The notes below the pieces were generated by a model. That model had not been told where the DNA came from and made no database searches. It worked only from the letters and a program-made list of their open reading frames with translations. From Asterias rubens (taxonomy: Eukaryota; Echinodermata; Asteroidea; Forcipulatida; Asteriidae), in the NCBI RefSeq assembly GCF_902459465.1, contig NC_047062.1, positions 21,209,919 to 21,273,918 on the forward strand: a DNA stretch of 64,000 nucleotides, written 5' to 3'. The translations under genes and the position numbers were made by a program. Below, piece after piece: positions 1-12,300 of the stretch (positions are counted from its first letter, which is position 1; every line of letters begins with the position of its first letter).

Positions 1-1047
1 CAAAAAGAAACTTAACCTCAGAAAACGATTTGTATAAAAACATCTATTAAAAAATGGAATGTGCCACATCCGTGAATCCCTTCTATACATATAGACCATA
101 AAGGGACACTTCAAACAATACAGTTCTAAAGCTCAAGGTTTTTTATTTTGGTAAATTTAAAAATAAAAACTACTGTTTAGAAGGATGTCACTAGTCATGA
201 GGAAAGTATGGGTAGTAGCAAAATCACATTTTCCCCGTCAATCACATTTGGTACTATGTTTTTCTTGTCGCTAATATTGATATCTGGAGATGTATGGAAC
301 GTTAGTCTGTGTACATTTATCTAGGTGAGTGTGTGCCTAGCTGTACTGACCACTAGGTATTGCATACGTATCATAGCTTTCGAGGAATCTGTGAAATATA
401 TTTGGGTTTCTTTTAGATATTTCATTCGGTGTGATGTTTGTGTGTGTGTGTTTATGGAATGTTTCTTGTTGATAGGGTTTGCACGACACTGTATGCTGCC
501 CACAGTGTCTGATGCAATTACTCTGTTATTGTTTAACTGCATGCCTACTACCCAGTAAAAGGTGAGCGAGCAAATTTACAAAAAAATCAGAGATTTGTGT
601 CAGAAAGGACCATGTGGTTGCCAAATCTCAAAGACTGACTTAACTGGGTATGTTTGTATGCTAAACAAATGGGAGAAGGTGTCCAAGAAAGGTATGCAAT
701 TTATAATTGGGACGATATCCCTTTTTGTGCAAAATTTTCCTTTTCTTAGCACTTGTTTGTCAACCTCTGATAGTGATTTGTACAGCAAACAAAAATTTGT
801 CACTCCAAGACTTTTTCCTATGGATTAAAAAAAAAATGTAATATATTACCTTTTTACTCTGACAGTATTAAACCAAGCAGACTTTTCAGTTAATGAATAA
901 TGTATTTGAAACTTTGTTAAAACGCAAGTCCAATTCATTCATGGCATTTTTTAAAGAAAGCTATTCTATTTGATAAAACATCAGTCTCTTTGTCTGAATA
1001 CAGTGTGGGGCTAAAACCAGATCAACAACTTGGTATTTTTTTTTATC

Positions 1048-1081
1048 AGGGGGTGGGGGGGGGGGGGGGGGGGGGGGGGGC
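1048..1081 (+). repeat. Poly-G tract
   Basis: About 31 consecutive G after GGGGGT, the longest homopolymer in the window. Length may be affected by sequencing error. Confidence 0.8.
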
Positions 1082-1267
1082 AGGTGTCAACAAACAGAAC
1101 ATGAGTGCCCTCTAGTGTTGCTGTTGGGCATCAAGAATCATACTCGGCACCCACTAATAAAGTAGTGTTCTGAAACTGTTGATTGGGCTGTTTCGACAAA
1201 GTAAATGAGCTTGAAAGTGCAGAGATGAGCTCGAATTTACTTGGTAGCCGAAATGCCAAGCTGCATT

Positions 1268-1437
1268 AGCCCGGTTCATACCGACTGCGAATGCGATACA
1301 AATTTGTATGTAACATGGCTGTTTTCGCATCGAATGGTTTGCAGGAGTTGAGCATAAGTCAACTGACGTGAATTGTTTGTTGCGAATTTGTGACATCAAA
1401 ATTTGTATCGCATTGCAGGTAGTATTAACCAGGCCTT
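1268..1437. mobile_element. 170-bp MITE with inverted ends
   Basis: Left end AGCCCGGTTCATACCGACTG with CGAATGCGATACAAATTTGT. The right end read inward is AAGGCCTGGTTAATACTACC with TGCAATGCGATACAAATTTT. The middle also has inverted words around GCGAATTTGTGACATC. It lies downstream of FNTB. Confidence 0.7.
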
Positions 1438-3801
1438 ACGCTAGGTACTTTAACCTTGCAGAACACATTTTTGTTACTATTTATTTGCATTCGTTATTTG
1501 ATACTATAGAAAATGCCTGACAACTGCATGTATACCTCAAATACCGAGCAAAAAGTCTGCATCAATTCTCATGCTGTACATAATATTCTTCCAATTCTAA
1601 CATTTAGTGAAATCATTTTAATCTTCCTGCAGTAGAACTGTACAATATATATGTCTCAGACAATTTGGGAAAGAACTGTACTTTTGTCCTAGTTTCCACT
1701 CTTTTGTGGATCTTTTCTTTGATGGAGGTTCTTAATGGTGAAAACAGAGGGCCGTTGTGAACTGTTTTTAAATAGTTTCATCTGTTCCATATGTCTGTAC
1801 ATTTGCACTGAAGTATGAAACGTCTTATTTTGTCACGAATGTTTGTGCTATTTGTACTTTAATGTTAATTAGCATTGTTGGAAGGAGTTCAAATCCAGAA
1901 ATAACACAAACTCCTTTGGGTTATTTCAAAGTTCAACTTCACACCTAATATTGCCATGGAGGAAACAAAGGCAAGTTATAGTTACATGTTTTGTTTAATT
2001 TCTAGGGGGAAATCCATAAGTACAAGATCGTAAAACAAAATGAAAATAAATGAAAAAAATATTTCCAAAAAATGAAACCAGGTTTTTAGAGGCATGCCAG
2101 CTACAGTTATTAAGTTCACTTATGAGCTATCCTTGGTTTCATTATCAGTAATATGTAATTAATAACCAGCTAGAGCCCGACAGATATTGCTTAGAAGAAA
2201 CAAGATTTCTGTCCAGGATGCTCTCTCTACCTGGCACACATAGGTATAATATGAAGATAAAATGCTTCCTTGCCGCTGGTCATTGCCAATATTCCCATTT
2301 GGAATGTTCAACCGAAGCTTATTGTCCTTAAAGTGCTGACCTTTACTGAATTAAAAAAGTGAGTGACCTTAAAACACTGCATGGTTTTGATTGTTGTGGT
2401 ATGCCTTGCCCTGTGCAAAACATACTCCCATTACGGACGGTCCTCAGGTTAACATGATCAAACAAATCAAGTTGTTAATATTTGGATTAGATTGGTCTGT
2501 GTTCTGATAGATAATGGGTTATGTTGAACACATCAATGCAAGCCAATTTTATGTCCTGCAAACCCGTATTTCATGATTCAGAAATTAATTTAAAAAAAGG
2601 CTTGTTACTTCTCATGGAAAGACTAATGTACATTTTGGCACATGAATGTTTGTCTTTGGTTTTTCGTTACTGTATATAATATATAAAACAAAATGTATCA
2701 CACCAATGTGTAAAACAAGTTACATGTTAATTCAGTCGAGAATTATTATTTTTGTAAGTTAATTTTTTGTTGTTGCCTCTAAAATGCTACAGGTATTTTC
2801 TAAATAACCATTTATACTGGAAAACTGTTTTCCTCATCTAATACATTAAGCTGTTGAAATACAAAAGTATTGCAGGGCAGTATATTTGCTATACAAAAAA
2901 ATTACAAGTTCTTATAAGTTCAAGCACATTAATAACTGTACCAATGCGCTACAACACATAAGCAGGGAACAAGTCACAAGAGATGTGCATTTCATTTAGA
3001 AGATTTAACAATCCAAGTTGTGTACATGGACCAGTCTTCAACTTAACTTGCTGCAACCTTAATGTTGGTTTTAAGTCTATTGCCTGTCAAACTGGAGTAG
3101 CTCACATGTATTAATTTCACTTATAGTTATTTTTTGTTTACCCAGCTATTCTGTAGCAAAATCCGAGTGCATTTTATGTTCAAGTGAGATTTTGTGTATA
3201 GGAGACAGGTACCGGTGGGAAAGATATTAGATTGTGTTGGTATTTATGTTGTATGTATGTACATTTTTTGAACATATTTTAATTCTGAGAGTGTTTCTTT
3301 CTATTGTCTGGATTTAGGGGAAGGGAGTGGGTTTGTATTATTCCCTTTATATGACAGACTCTTTAGAAGTACCTAAGCGGAAAGAAAACAAGAACGACAG
3401 AAGTAAAAATGTGTAGATTTCAATTTGTGTCCGAGTTGTTCTTTTATTTGACTTGTGGGTGACATGTAATTTACAAAAAGCACATGAATGATACATTGAT
3501 GGCTATGTCTTCAGCATTGCTGATATTCTTGGTGCAAGATGTTGTTTTTCATTATCACTCAACTAAGGCGATTCCCCGCTCCGCGCAGCGCACATCGTTA
3601 CTGTTGAACCATAGCCGGTAAAGTTGGAAAATTTGCAGATTACCCACCACAACGAACAAAACTTGCTGCAATGTGTGTAGTGTCGAGTGTATAAATGCCA
3701 TATGGTTTTACGGTTTTACTCGACAAGAACGTCTTGCACCAAGATTACTTTGCTGTCAAGGCCAATGAAGATAATGGTACTGCTCTTGCAGCTTTTGTTG
3801 T

Positions 3802-3977
3802 AATGGGAGACTTTTGTTTTTTTTCTTCTTAGTTCTTGCCTGTAGTGCGAGTGGTCAGACCATAGAGGCCATGCTCAGACCTACACGCGCGATACTGAGC
3901 ATGTGCACGAGCACTCAGAGCCGTAAAAAAAAAAACTTTTATGTCTGCTGCCACCAGTGTCTCAATAGTCTCCCATT
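3802..3977. mobile_element. AATGGGAGACT-ended MITE, copy 1
   Basis: Starts AATGGGAGACTTTTG and ends ATGTCTGCTGCCACCAGTGT ... TAGTCTCCCATT. A CATGCTCAG/CTGAGCATG inverted pair lies in the middle. Related copies are at 5259, 10600 and 44096, all with a GTCTGCTGCC word near the right end. Confidence 0.65.
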
Positions 3978-5258
3978 TCTCAGTCTTTAGGTGCTACCAC
4001 TATTCTTCATCTTCCTATCTTCACAGTTTATTGTGACCATTTCGATACACACATACATAACATAAACCTCATTATCATTGTCTTAAAGCACATTGTGCAA
4101 CAAGCACATCATTCCAGACTGGTGTAATGCAGCTGAGACTGCATGAAGTACTATCAATATTTCATACACACTGTCTTGTAAAAAATAATATAAAAACTAA
4201 ATGTGTTTTTCTCATTTAATTGAGCACTAATAAGGAATGAATGGCTGCAACCAACGGCCAATATTCTACCATGTGTGACGGTCAAGAATACCAATCTAGA
4301 GATAAAGACCCCACATGGCACAAACTCTTTCTGATTAAGAAATTAAAATGTACAAAGTTTTACAAATCGTTGATGATGGCCTGAGTTTAACTCGCATACA
4401 CAAGGCTTTACACCAAGATACACTGCCTTTGGCAGATGGGTAATCAACACATGATTTAATATGATACTTAAATTGTAAAGCACATAAATCTTCTACAGGT
4501 ACCTACACACAAAAACACACACACCTTCGGTTTAACATTAAATGGAAAATGAAGCCATTAAAAACAGGGAATTTCCAATCCTTGCCTGAATATGAAATTG
4601 GATTAAAGTACATGTATGTGGAAAAGTGGACACCCAATCATACCTTCACAGAGCATGGGATTCTTGAATTCCGGGAATTCACTTTGGCAATTGCTCCAAA
4701 AGAAATGCCCCTGTAATAATGTATAGATAAAATGTGTAAGGCGCATTGATGCAATGTACTAACACTATTACCTCCCCCCTCCCAAACATGAAGAACCTTA
4801 TACCCAAACAGACGGCTGTTTACCACAATAATAAAGCCTCAAATGTTCAAGATCAAAACCTACAAATTACACATTCAATTCACATACACTGAACAATGTA
4901 ATATACAATACATTATTTATATCATGATTGGTGGTTTACATCAGTAACCACGCTGTGGCTAATATTGGTTGCTACAGAAAAGAACCAGACTATTTCTCAT
5001 TCCTGCCTCCGTCTGGCAGTAAAGGCCATTTCCGGATGAGCGACTGTGGCTTGCTCACCAAATTAAAATGCATAAAGCATATGCTAGCCCTTAGCAACAG
5101 CAGCCACAGCCACAAATGTGGTACATGGTCATCAATGGCTAGAGGCTAGAGCTAGTTCCATATAAGACCATCCTTTTTAGACCAACTTTGAGCTACAAGG
5201 GCAAACAGCTGCAGCCAATGACAAATCAACAGCTACATAAACATGGAGGTTTTTGAAC

Positions 5259-5512
5259 ACTAGGTGGCAGCAGACAAATTTCCACTGATTTTGTAGTTCA
5301 TAAAAGGCCGTGTCTGAAACGCAACTTTCTACAGCTAGATCGTGCGCCTCTGCCTATTCCTCAACACTTGCAGATCCGCTGATCTAGCCGTAGCTGTAGG
5401 CGAGGTCGCCATTTTGGACACGGCCTTAATAGCATCCGCACACTTCCATGAACAATAGATTTACCGCATAAGTCTGCTGCCACCTAGTGTCGAAGAATCT
5501 CTCCCATTTGAT
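5259..5512. mobile_element. AATGGGAGACT-ended MITE, copy 2, carrying a nested palindromic element
   Basis: The outer element keeps CACTAGGTGGCAGCAGAC on the left and GTCTGCTGCCACCTAGTG ... CTCTCCCATT on the right, exact complements over the 18-mer. Between them, 5304-5427 is a second element with inverted ends AAGGCCGTGTC / GACACGGCCTT and inner CTACAGCTAGATC / GATCTAGCCGTAGCTGTAG. The pair lies just downstream of the FNTB stop, so it may be in its 3'UTR. Confidence 0.7.
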
Positions 5513-5645
5513 GACTACAACCATCCCTTCATCAACTGCAAGCTAGCTCCTGAGACTGCCAACAAATTTGAATCAAACAGGTTAGAAACATGAACGGAAT
5601 AATACTATTTCCTTCCATCCGATTCATGCCTTTCCTGTAATAAGT

Positions 5646-6350
5646 TCACTTTGGCACTGAGAGTGAAGAGAATAATTGGTTGGCGTGGTAGGCCGGCTCC
5701 AGACCGATGTTGAACAACGGGTGACTTTGTTTCTGTCAGGGAGGAAAATAAAAATATATTGAATTAGAATCGCACGAAATTAAATTTTACAAACTAGGTT
5801 ATAAATAATACTATCAAAATAAGCCTATAAGGAGTGTCATCAGTAATGACCGTAAAAATGTAGCAGATAAAATATCAAAAATTTTCAAATTAAACCTGGA
5901 AATAATGTGAACATTAAATATTACTCATATTACTACATTGTGAATAATACTAATAAAAATGTCCAATCTGACAAATGACCCTAAAAATGTAACAGATAAA
6001 ACATAAAATATTAAAATCAAAATGAGATGGTTTACATATAACTTGAAATATTGTACCATAATAATTTTAAGCAAATAACGAGTTAAAACAACAAGCCCAT
6101 AAACACACCTAAAACACAACTAGAGTTATATGCAAAATATTAACAATTGATGATAAAAAAATTAAGAAGGAAGGAGGAAGTATTAAGGAGTCTCAAGAAA
6201 GAAACCCAACCAAGTCAAATATCAAAAAGAGCACACGAGTACAAGCATATTATATACATAGAGTTAAATATATAATGATTAGGGTAGATGGCCTTTGCTT
6301 TCGATCCAAACCGGACCTTATTCAGAGGCATAAACAAGTACAAAAGGGAA

Positions 6351-6381
<31 letters not shown>

Positions 6382-9300
6382 TGTACAATTGATAAAGACA
6401 CAACATTTTCAACAGCAAGTTATTGTCAACAAATAATCAAGTAGAAACACAATCAATAGAAGACATGAGAAAATGAAAACCAAATTCAAATTCAAACCAG
6501 AAGAAATCAAGTACATTGTGATTATTCAATGAAGAAAAGAATTGATAAAGACACATCATTTTTAACAGCAAGTTATTGTCAATAAACAACCTAGTAAAAA
6601 CACAATCAATAATAGGAAATAATAATATGAAAATCAATATCAAACAGAAGAAATCAAGTACATTATGAATAATCAATGAAGGAAATCATGTTTTATGGCA
6701 ACGTATGAAACAAATAAAATGCAATGACAAAGCTCTCTGCAAAGGGTGCTGTACACACAGACCCTGCAATAATGACAGTTACAGGGTACCTCCATTGTTA
6801 TTCTATTATTTTTCCCTCGTCTGAAGATATTCTCTGTGGTGTACATGTAGCAATAATTCATTGCGAAAAAAGTACCCTCTAAGTTTGTGTGTGTAAGGGC
6901 ACCAACATTTACGAGCCATTTTTTTTGAAAAATCCATAAGACCACATGGCTTGTTGCTCAAAATTGTTACTGGACCAGTATTGTTTTTTGCAAGACCAGA
7001 ATAAAAAAAATTAAAAATAAATTCCTGACTCAGTTTATTTGAACAAACACTTTGAGAGTGATACGAGAAGATTGATCTTATCTGTCTTCATTATAAAATG
7101 AAAGGTATTTTATAGGACTCAAAACAAGCAATTTGCAATACTTTGTCTTGCTCAAGATATTAAACAGTTTAGGTATTTTTATCAATTAATACTCAACAAA
7201 AAGAAACAACAAAACTGCAGGACTTGTTCAGTGTAAAATTTGAGCCCTGTTCTAGAGTGCATCTAAACTATAAACCACCCATTCCAAAAGGAACACAAGG
7301 TCTCCTTTACTCTGGAAATGACTCAAGACTTACCAGCTCATTTTCAGGGGGTCCTAGGATTAATTTATTGGCAAGTTTTCCGGCTGCAAAGTGTTGAGCC
7401 ACAGACAGTCCGCTCAAACAGTAACATGTGTGGTAGAAATCACGAGCTCTGAGAAAATACAAGATTATTAAATTAGTTTGTACCATTGGTCTTTGCAGTT
7501 GTTCAAAATGTGTTTTAATAACTAAGGCAGTTAATAAACCACAAGGGAAACTGACTGGATAAATTATTATTTTATTTTGGGTTGATAAAAAAATTTTAAT
7601 AAAGGATTACGTCATCAGGTTATTCTTCTCCTGTCGCTTCCCAGGTTGTATCACAAACTGTAATCTGGATATCACAGGATCAAGTCCCACTTAAGTAAGT
7701 TTTTTTTTTGTGCAACCCAAAATTTATAAACAAGGTATTTAAAGGCAGTGGACACTATTGGTAATTACTCAAAATATTTATTAGCATAAAACCTTTCTTG
7801 GTAACGAGTAATGGGGAGAGGTTGATAGTATAAAACATTGTGAGAAACGGCTCCCTCTGAAGTAATGTAGTTTTTGAGAAAGAAGTAATTTTTCACTGAG
7901 CTCAAATTTTCACAGGTTTGTTATTTTATGCAAATGTTGAGATTCACCAAGTGAGAAGACTGGTCTTTGACAATTACCAATAGTGTCCACTGTCTTTAAA
8001 AATATATAAGTGTACCTGCACAAATTTCCTTTTAAAGAAACAAACAAACAACCACCACCTTTCCAAGGTCACCAAAACAGATAATTTTACATTGCATCCT
8101 CAAGAGTTATGCAAATAAAATAAAAATTACATCATTTTATTGAACAGAAAAGCAGCAACCAACAAACAAACAAGCAAAATATTAAACAAAACAAACCAAA
8201 CACACAGAGAGATATATCTATATTGTGTTTAGATCACTTCATCTATTTTAATTTGAGTCTCATCTACTGCACAGTGTATTATGATAAACTTTTCCAGCGG
8301 ATTTTCTTTGAACATTTGAGGGCTTAAATGAACTCAACTTTTCACAACTTTTTACTTACTTTCCAGGTTTGTCAATGAGCCCGCCATGCTTGTGCTGACA
8401 ACATAACAGAATGTACTCTTGCAATGCCACTGAAAAGAAATGTTAGTAATTTATCATTAGTTATTGTAATATTATATTGTGTCACAGTCAATGGGGGGTT
8501 AAGTTTAATTTATTAAATACAATACACCACAATTGGCAAGTAAAAATAAAAAAATTACAGGCACAACTAATTGAAAATTTACAGACAAAACAATCCAAAA
8601 CGTACAGGTAAAAAGTTAAAATTATTTACAGGGGATAACAACATGTGAAAATTTACAGATAAAACAATTAAAAATTACAGGCAAAAAAAAGTGAATCTTA
8701 TTTAAAGATAAAACAATTGAAAATGTACAGGGTAAAAAGTACAAATGAAAATGGGTACATAACATTGCAATCAAAAACAAAATTACAATATAAAAAAAGT
8801 AAATTACAATAGATAGCACACAACATGCATTACAAATCAAACAATCCAAAAACAAAACAATCAGCAACCTGAACTCATTAGAATCACAAAATAAAAATAG
8901 AAGTAAGAATAAAATGTTATGGTAATTGAATTATCAAATAATAAGCCACAAGGGAAACTGACAGGGTAAATTTTAAATAGTTTGGGATGGAACAAACAAA
9001 TATTTGAACCAACGATTTATATGTACATATGAATTGCAGAGATTGTACATCGGTTCATAGCACTGGAAGAATATGATACAAAGTCATAAACATTCATGTA
9101 AATACATACTTTGGTCAAAGACCCATTCTGTTCGGCTGAGTGCATGGTCGTTGTGTGCCCCTAGTATGCTGTGTATGAGTGGGTAAGTACCAGCTTGCCA
9201 GAAGGAATAACATCCGTCCACTAGCTTGTTGGTCCGCCCTTGGAAACCTCCTTCAAACTTCATCTGTCTGTTGCTTAACCATCTCTGCAATGGGAGAAAA

Positions 9301-12300
9301 TTGTTTGTTATTATACACAACATTTATTATGTGGTTAATACGGTTGTTTCTAAGCAAACAAGTTTAATTTTGAATTATGTCTGGTGCAATGGTTCAGTGG
9401 TTGGACTGAATGACTTGCACTCACAAGGGTGTGGGTTCGAATCCTACCAAGCTAACCGCTGATTTTACAATGACTAGTATAAGTATTGTCATCTAGTAAC
9501 TGAATCACAATTGATTTGTGCAGTTCATAATCATAGACGTTGAACCAATGTTTGTATGAGAGAGATTGGCTGTTGCCAGCTAGGTGTTTATTTCCCCTTG
9601 TGGGAGTTTGCCGAGTTCCCTTGACGGGAAGATCATTGACAAGCCTGGATTCGCCACAAGAGAACACTAAAAATTGGATGTAACTTCAACATAATGCTTA
9701 CAAGTAATGCCTCTGTGTCACACAGTCTCTCATGTCCAAGGATTACCAGAGCAGCTACACTACAGAACGCATAACCTCCATGGGCCTCCATAGCTGGCTG
9801 ACCAGCAAAACCTCCCTCATAGGTCTGACAACTATACACAAGAAAATAATCAAAACAACAATCATTAATGAGGCTGGTGAAATAATAGTACAGCTTAGTT
9901 TCTTGTAAACCATTCAAAGGTGCCGGTCTAGTAGAAGTTAAGTATTGTCAAAATTGTAGGGAAAGAAAGTGTGAGCAAGTGTGTTGTAGGTTTCTGCTGA
10001 TGGAAAAGAGTGATATAGGATTTGAAGCATTACATGGTGAGGTACAGGTGTATCAATATATATTTGGTTTGCAGTAAAAGTGTGTATCTACTTGCCAGGT
10101 AGAGCTGTTCTTTAGAGAACTGTCTTTCTTTATTCTACAACGGCGGAGTAGATTTATCGGATGTTCGGGGAATTCTCAGCTACTACCCGGGCAGAAGCTA
10201 TAGAAAATTGGCTGAGACTACTACTTTAGCTCATAGGATGGTAATTAACTGTACTACCGTGGAGTCAGTTCTTGAATTGGTCTTGCAACGTTTCGATTAG
10301 CTTGCTCTAGTCATGGCTCGAAGAGGGTGATGTTGTGTGTTTGTTTAAGGTCTTCAGTTTGAGAATTCCAGAGTCTTGGTGCAATATCTAGCATATTGCA
10401 AATAGATCTCAGGATGAGCTGTTAGCAAAATTTGGAAGGTTCCTGTCCGAGGTGGGCATTGAACTGGGGCCCCAAGTAAAAGGTAGGTAGAAATACATTG
10501 ATACCATCAAGCAAACCTCATCCCCATAGTGGAATTCCCATTTCAATGCATACATTCAGAAACAAAACCTTGTGCCAATGTTCCTTCATAAACATACTTA
10601 ATGGGAGACTTTCTGGGACGATAGAGGGCAGCAGACTTACCGGGTAAATCCATTGTTCTCAGAATTATGCGCATGTTCAGAACTACGTAAACAATGGAAA
10701 TTTACCCGGTATGTCTGCTGCCGCCTAGCGTTGGAAAGTCTCCTATTATTTTTGCATGCAATTTTTTTGTCTCTTTTTTTGAGGTGTCTTACCTGGCTAT
10801 CCATTCTGCGGTGCCATCAAACATATCAGGTGTGGCCACATTGGTGATTGTAGCTGCTACTGCTGCACAGTATGCACCTCTGTTAATAAAGAAAAGAACA
10901 CATTTTCATTGTTAATGTTAATAACTAATACAATTTTCTCACACTCATTTGTGCACAGGTCAATGTGATGGACCAATGCTGCCTTTGTAGAAACGTGAGC
11001 GACTGATTTGTACACACTTTCTGCAAGGAGTGGTCCAAGTCTTGAGCTTTGATAACAAGAAAGTTATTATTATTATTACTATTATTATTAAAAGAAAGTA
11101 ATGTAAACTTGGGTATGATCCTGCTTATATGGCAGCTACAGGCTGAATGGGTTCTGACTGGCACCCCGAACAAAGAAATTTACAAAATAGGGAGACTGCC
11201 AACATTCGGGCAAGATAGCTGAGTTGGTAGAGTGCTGGCATGTTAATCTGGAGGTCGTAGGTTCAAGTCCTGCACTAGTAAATTTTTCTTTGTTAAACCC
11301 TAAAACATTTCAAAGTTACCAGTCACTTTCTCTGTGGTTTATAACTTACAAAATTGTAATATTATTTTAATAAGAAAAATGGTGTTGTGCTTTGCAAAAT
11401 TTTGTATTTAGGAAGCTCTATGAAATTTGGCCCTTCTATCTCTTTTAGAAGCCATTTTGACTTTGTATGTAGAAAGTATTTATAGTACATGCATGGAGCC
11501 CATAAAAAAAACCAAAAAACACATTTGATTTCAATACATTAAAAAAGGGGGAGTGTTTTGTCTGAGCACGGAGGAGCGAAATGTCGGAGAGCATTGCTTG
11601 TAAAAATCATCCGAGACAGAAAATTAAATACCAATGGACAAGACAAACCACCATTTTTGGGGGTAATATGAAATGAACACATCAGTGTTATTTTCATACA
11701 AAGAACTCACAATCCGCAGAACACATAAATAAAACATTCAGACAAAAACACATTTAACCATCCAAGCTGCTTGAAATCACTCAACACACACCAATTAAAG
11801 AGTCTGCGGCATACTTGGAAACAGTTTTGGCAACTAGCTTTTCCCGGCACCCACTCCATCTTCATGTTGGAAACCATGTCAACTAGCAATAACTATACAA
11901 CAGCATTATAAGCTTTCAACACAAAACACCTAAACCTATGAGAATCCCGCCCTGGGGTGATGTGACCTTACAATAGGATCAGGGGCAGGAGCTGAGCCAG
12001 CTTGTTTGGTGCACCCCTAACGCACACCCTAATGGGGTACTCTCAGTGTGTGAGGCGGACCATAAAGAATCCGCTCAACCTGAAAGGCAAGTGCACAATG
12101 TAGTGTTTGGGATCTGTGTAGTTTGGCTTGGTTGTATCGCTGGCTGCGTGGTTACACTGCAGAGTAGGAACTCAGGAGTGCAGTGGGTGTTGATGACACT
12201 AAAACTTTTACAATAGAAGGGCTCTGTGTAGTACAAGGAGAGGCAGGCAGAAGAGTCTCTTTATTAAGTGCCTGTGTTGTGGAAGATCTTTTGACTGGAT

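Larger units (their letters stand above)
1..5645. other. Downstream flank of FNTB; no gene recognised
   Basis: Apart from the MITEs at 1268, 3802 and 5259 and the poly-G run, this stretch shows no exon I can support on either strand. The first bases after the FNTB stop must be its 3'UTR, but I cannot fix the polyadenylation site. Long AT-rich tracts at 1440-3540 could be 3'UTR of a plus-strand gene lying to the left; this is only a suspicion. Confidence 0.5.

Noticed and set aside
562..828. 88-codon open frame on the plus strand (KIRDLCQKGPCGCQISK)
   Set aside because: It begins with GTG rather than ATG, has no recognised family and no clear acceptor. It could be an exon, but nothing supports it.
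11211..11281. tRNA gene with GTT anticodon
   Set aside because: Part of a 145-bp SINE also found at 35862; no complete cloverleaf and mismatched acceptor stem.
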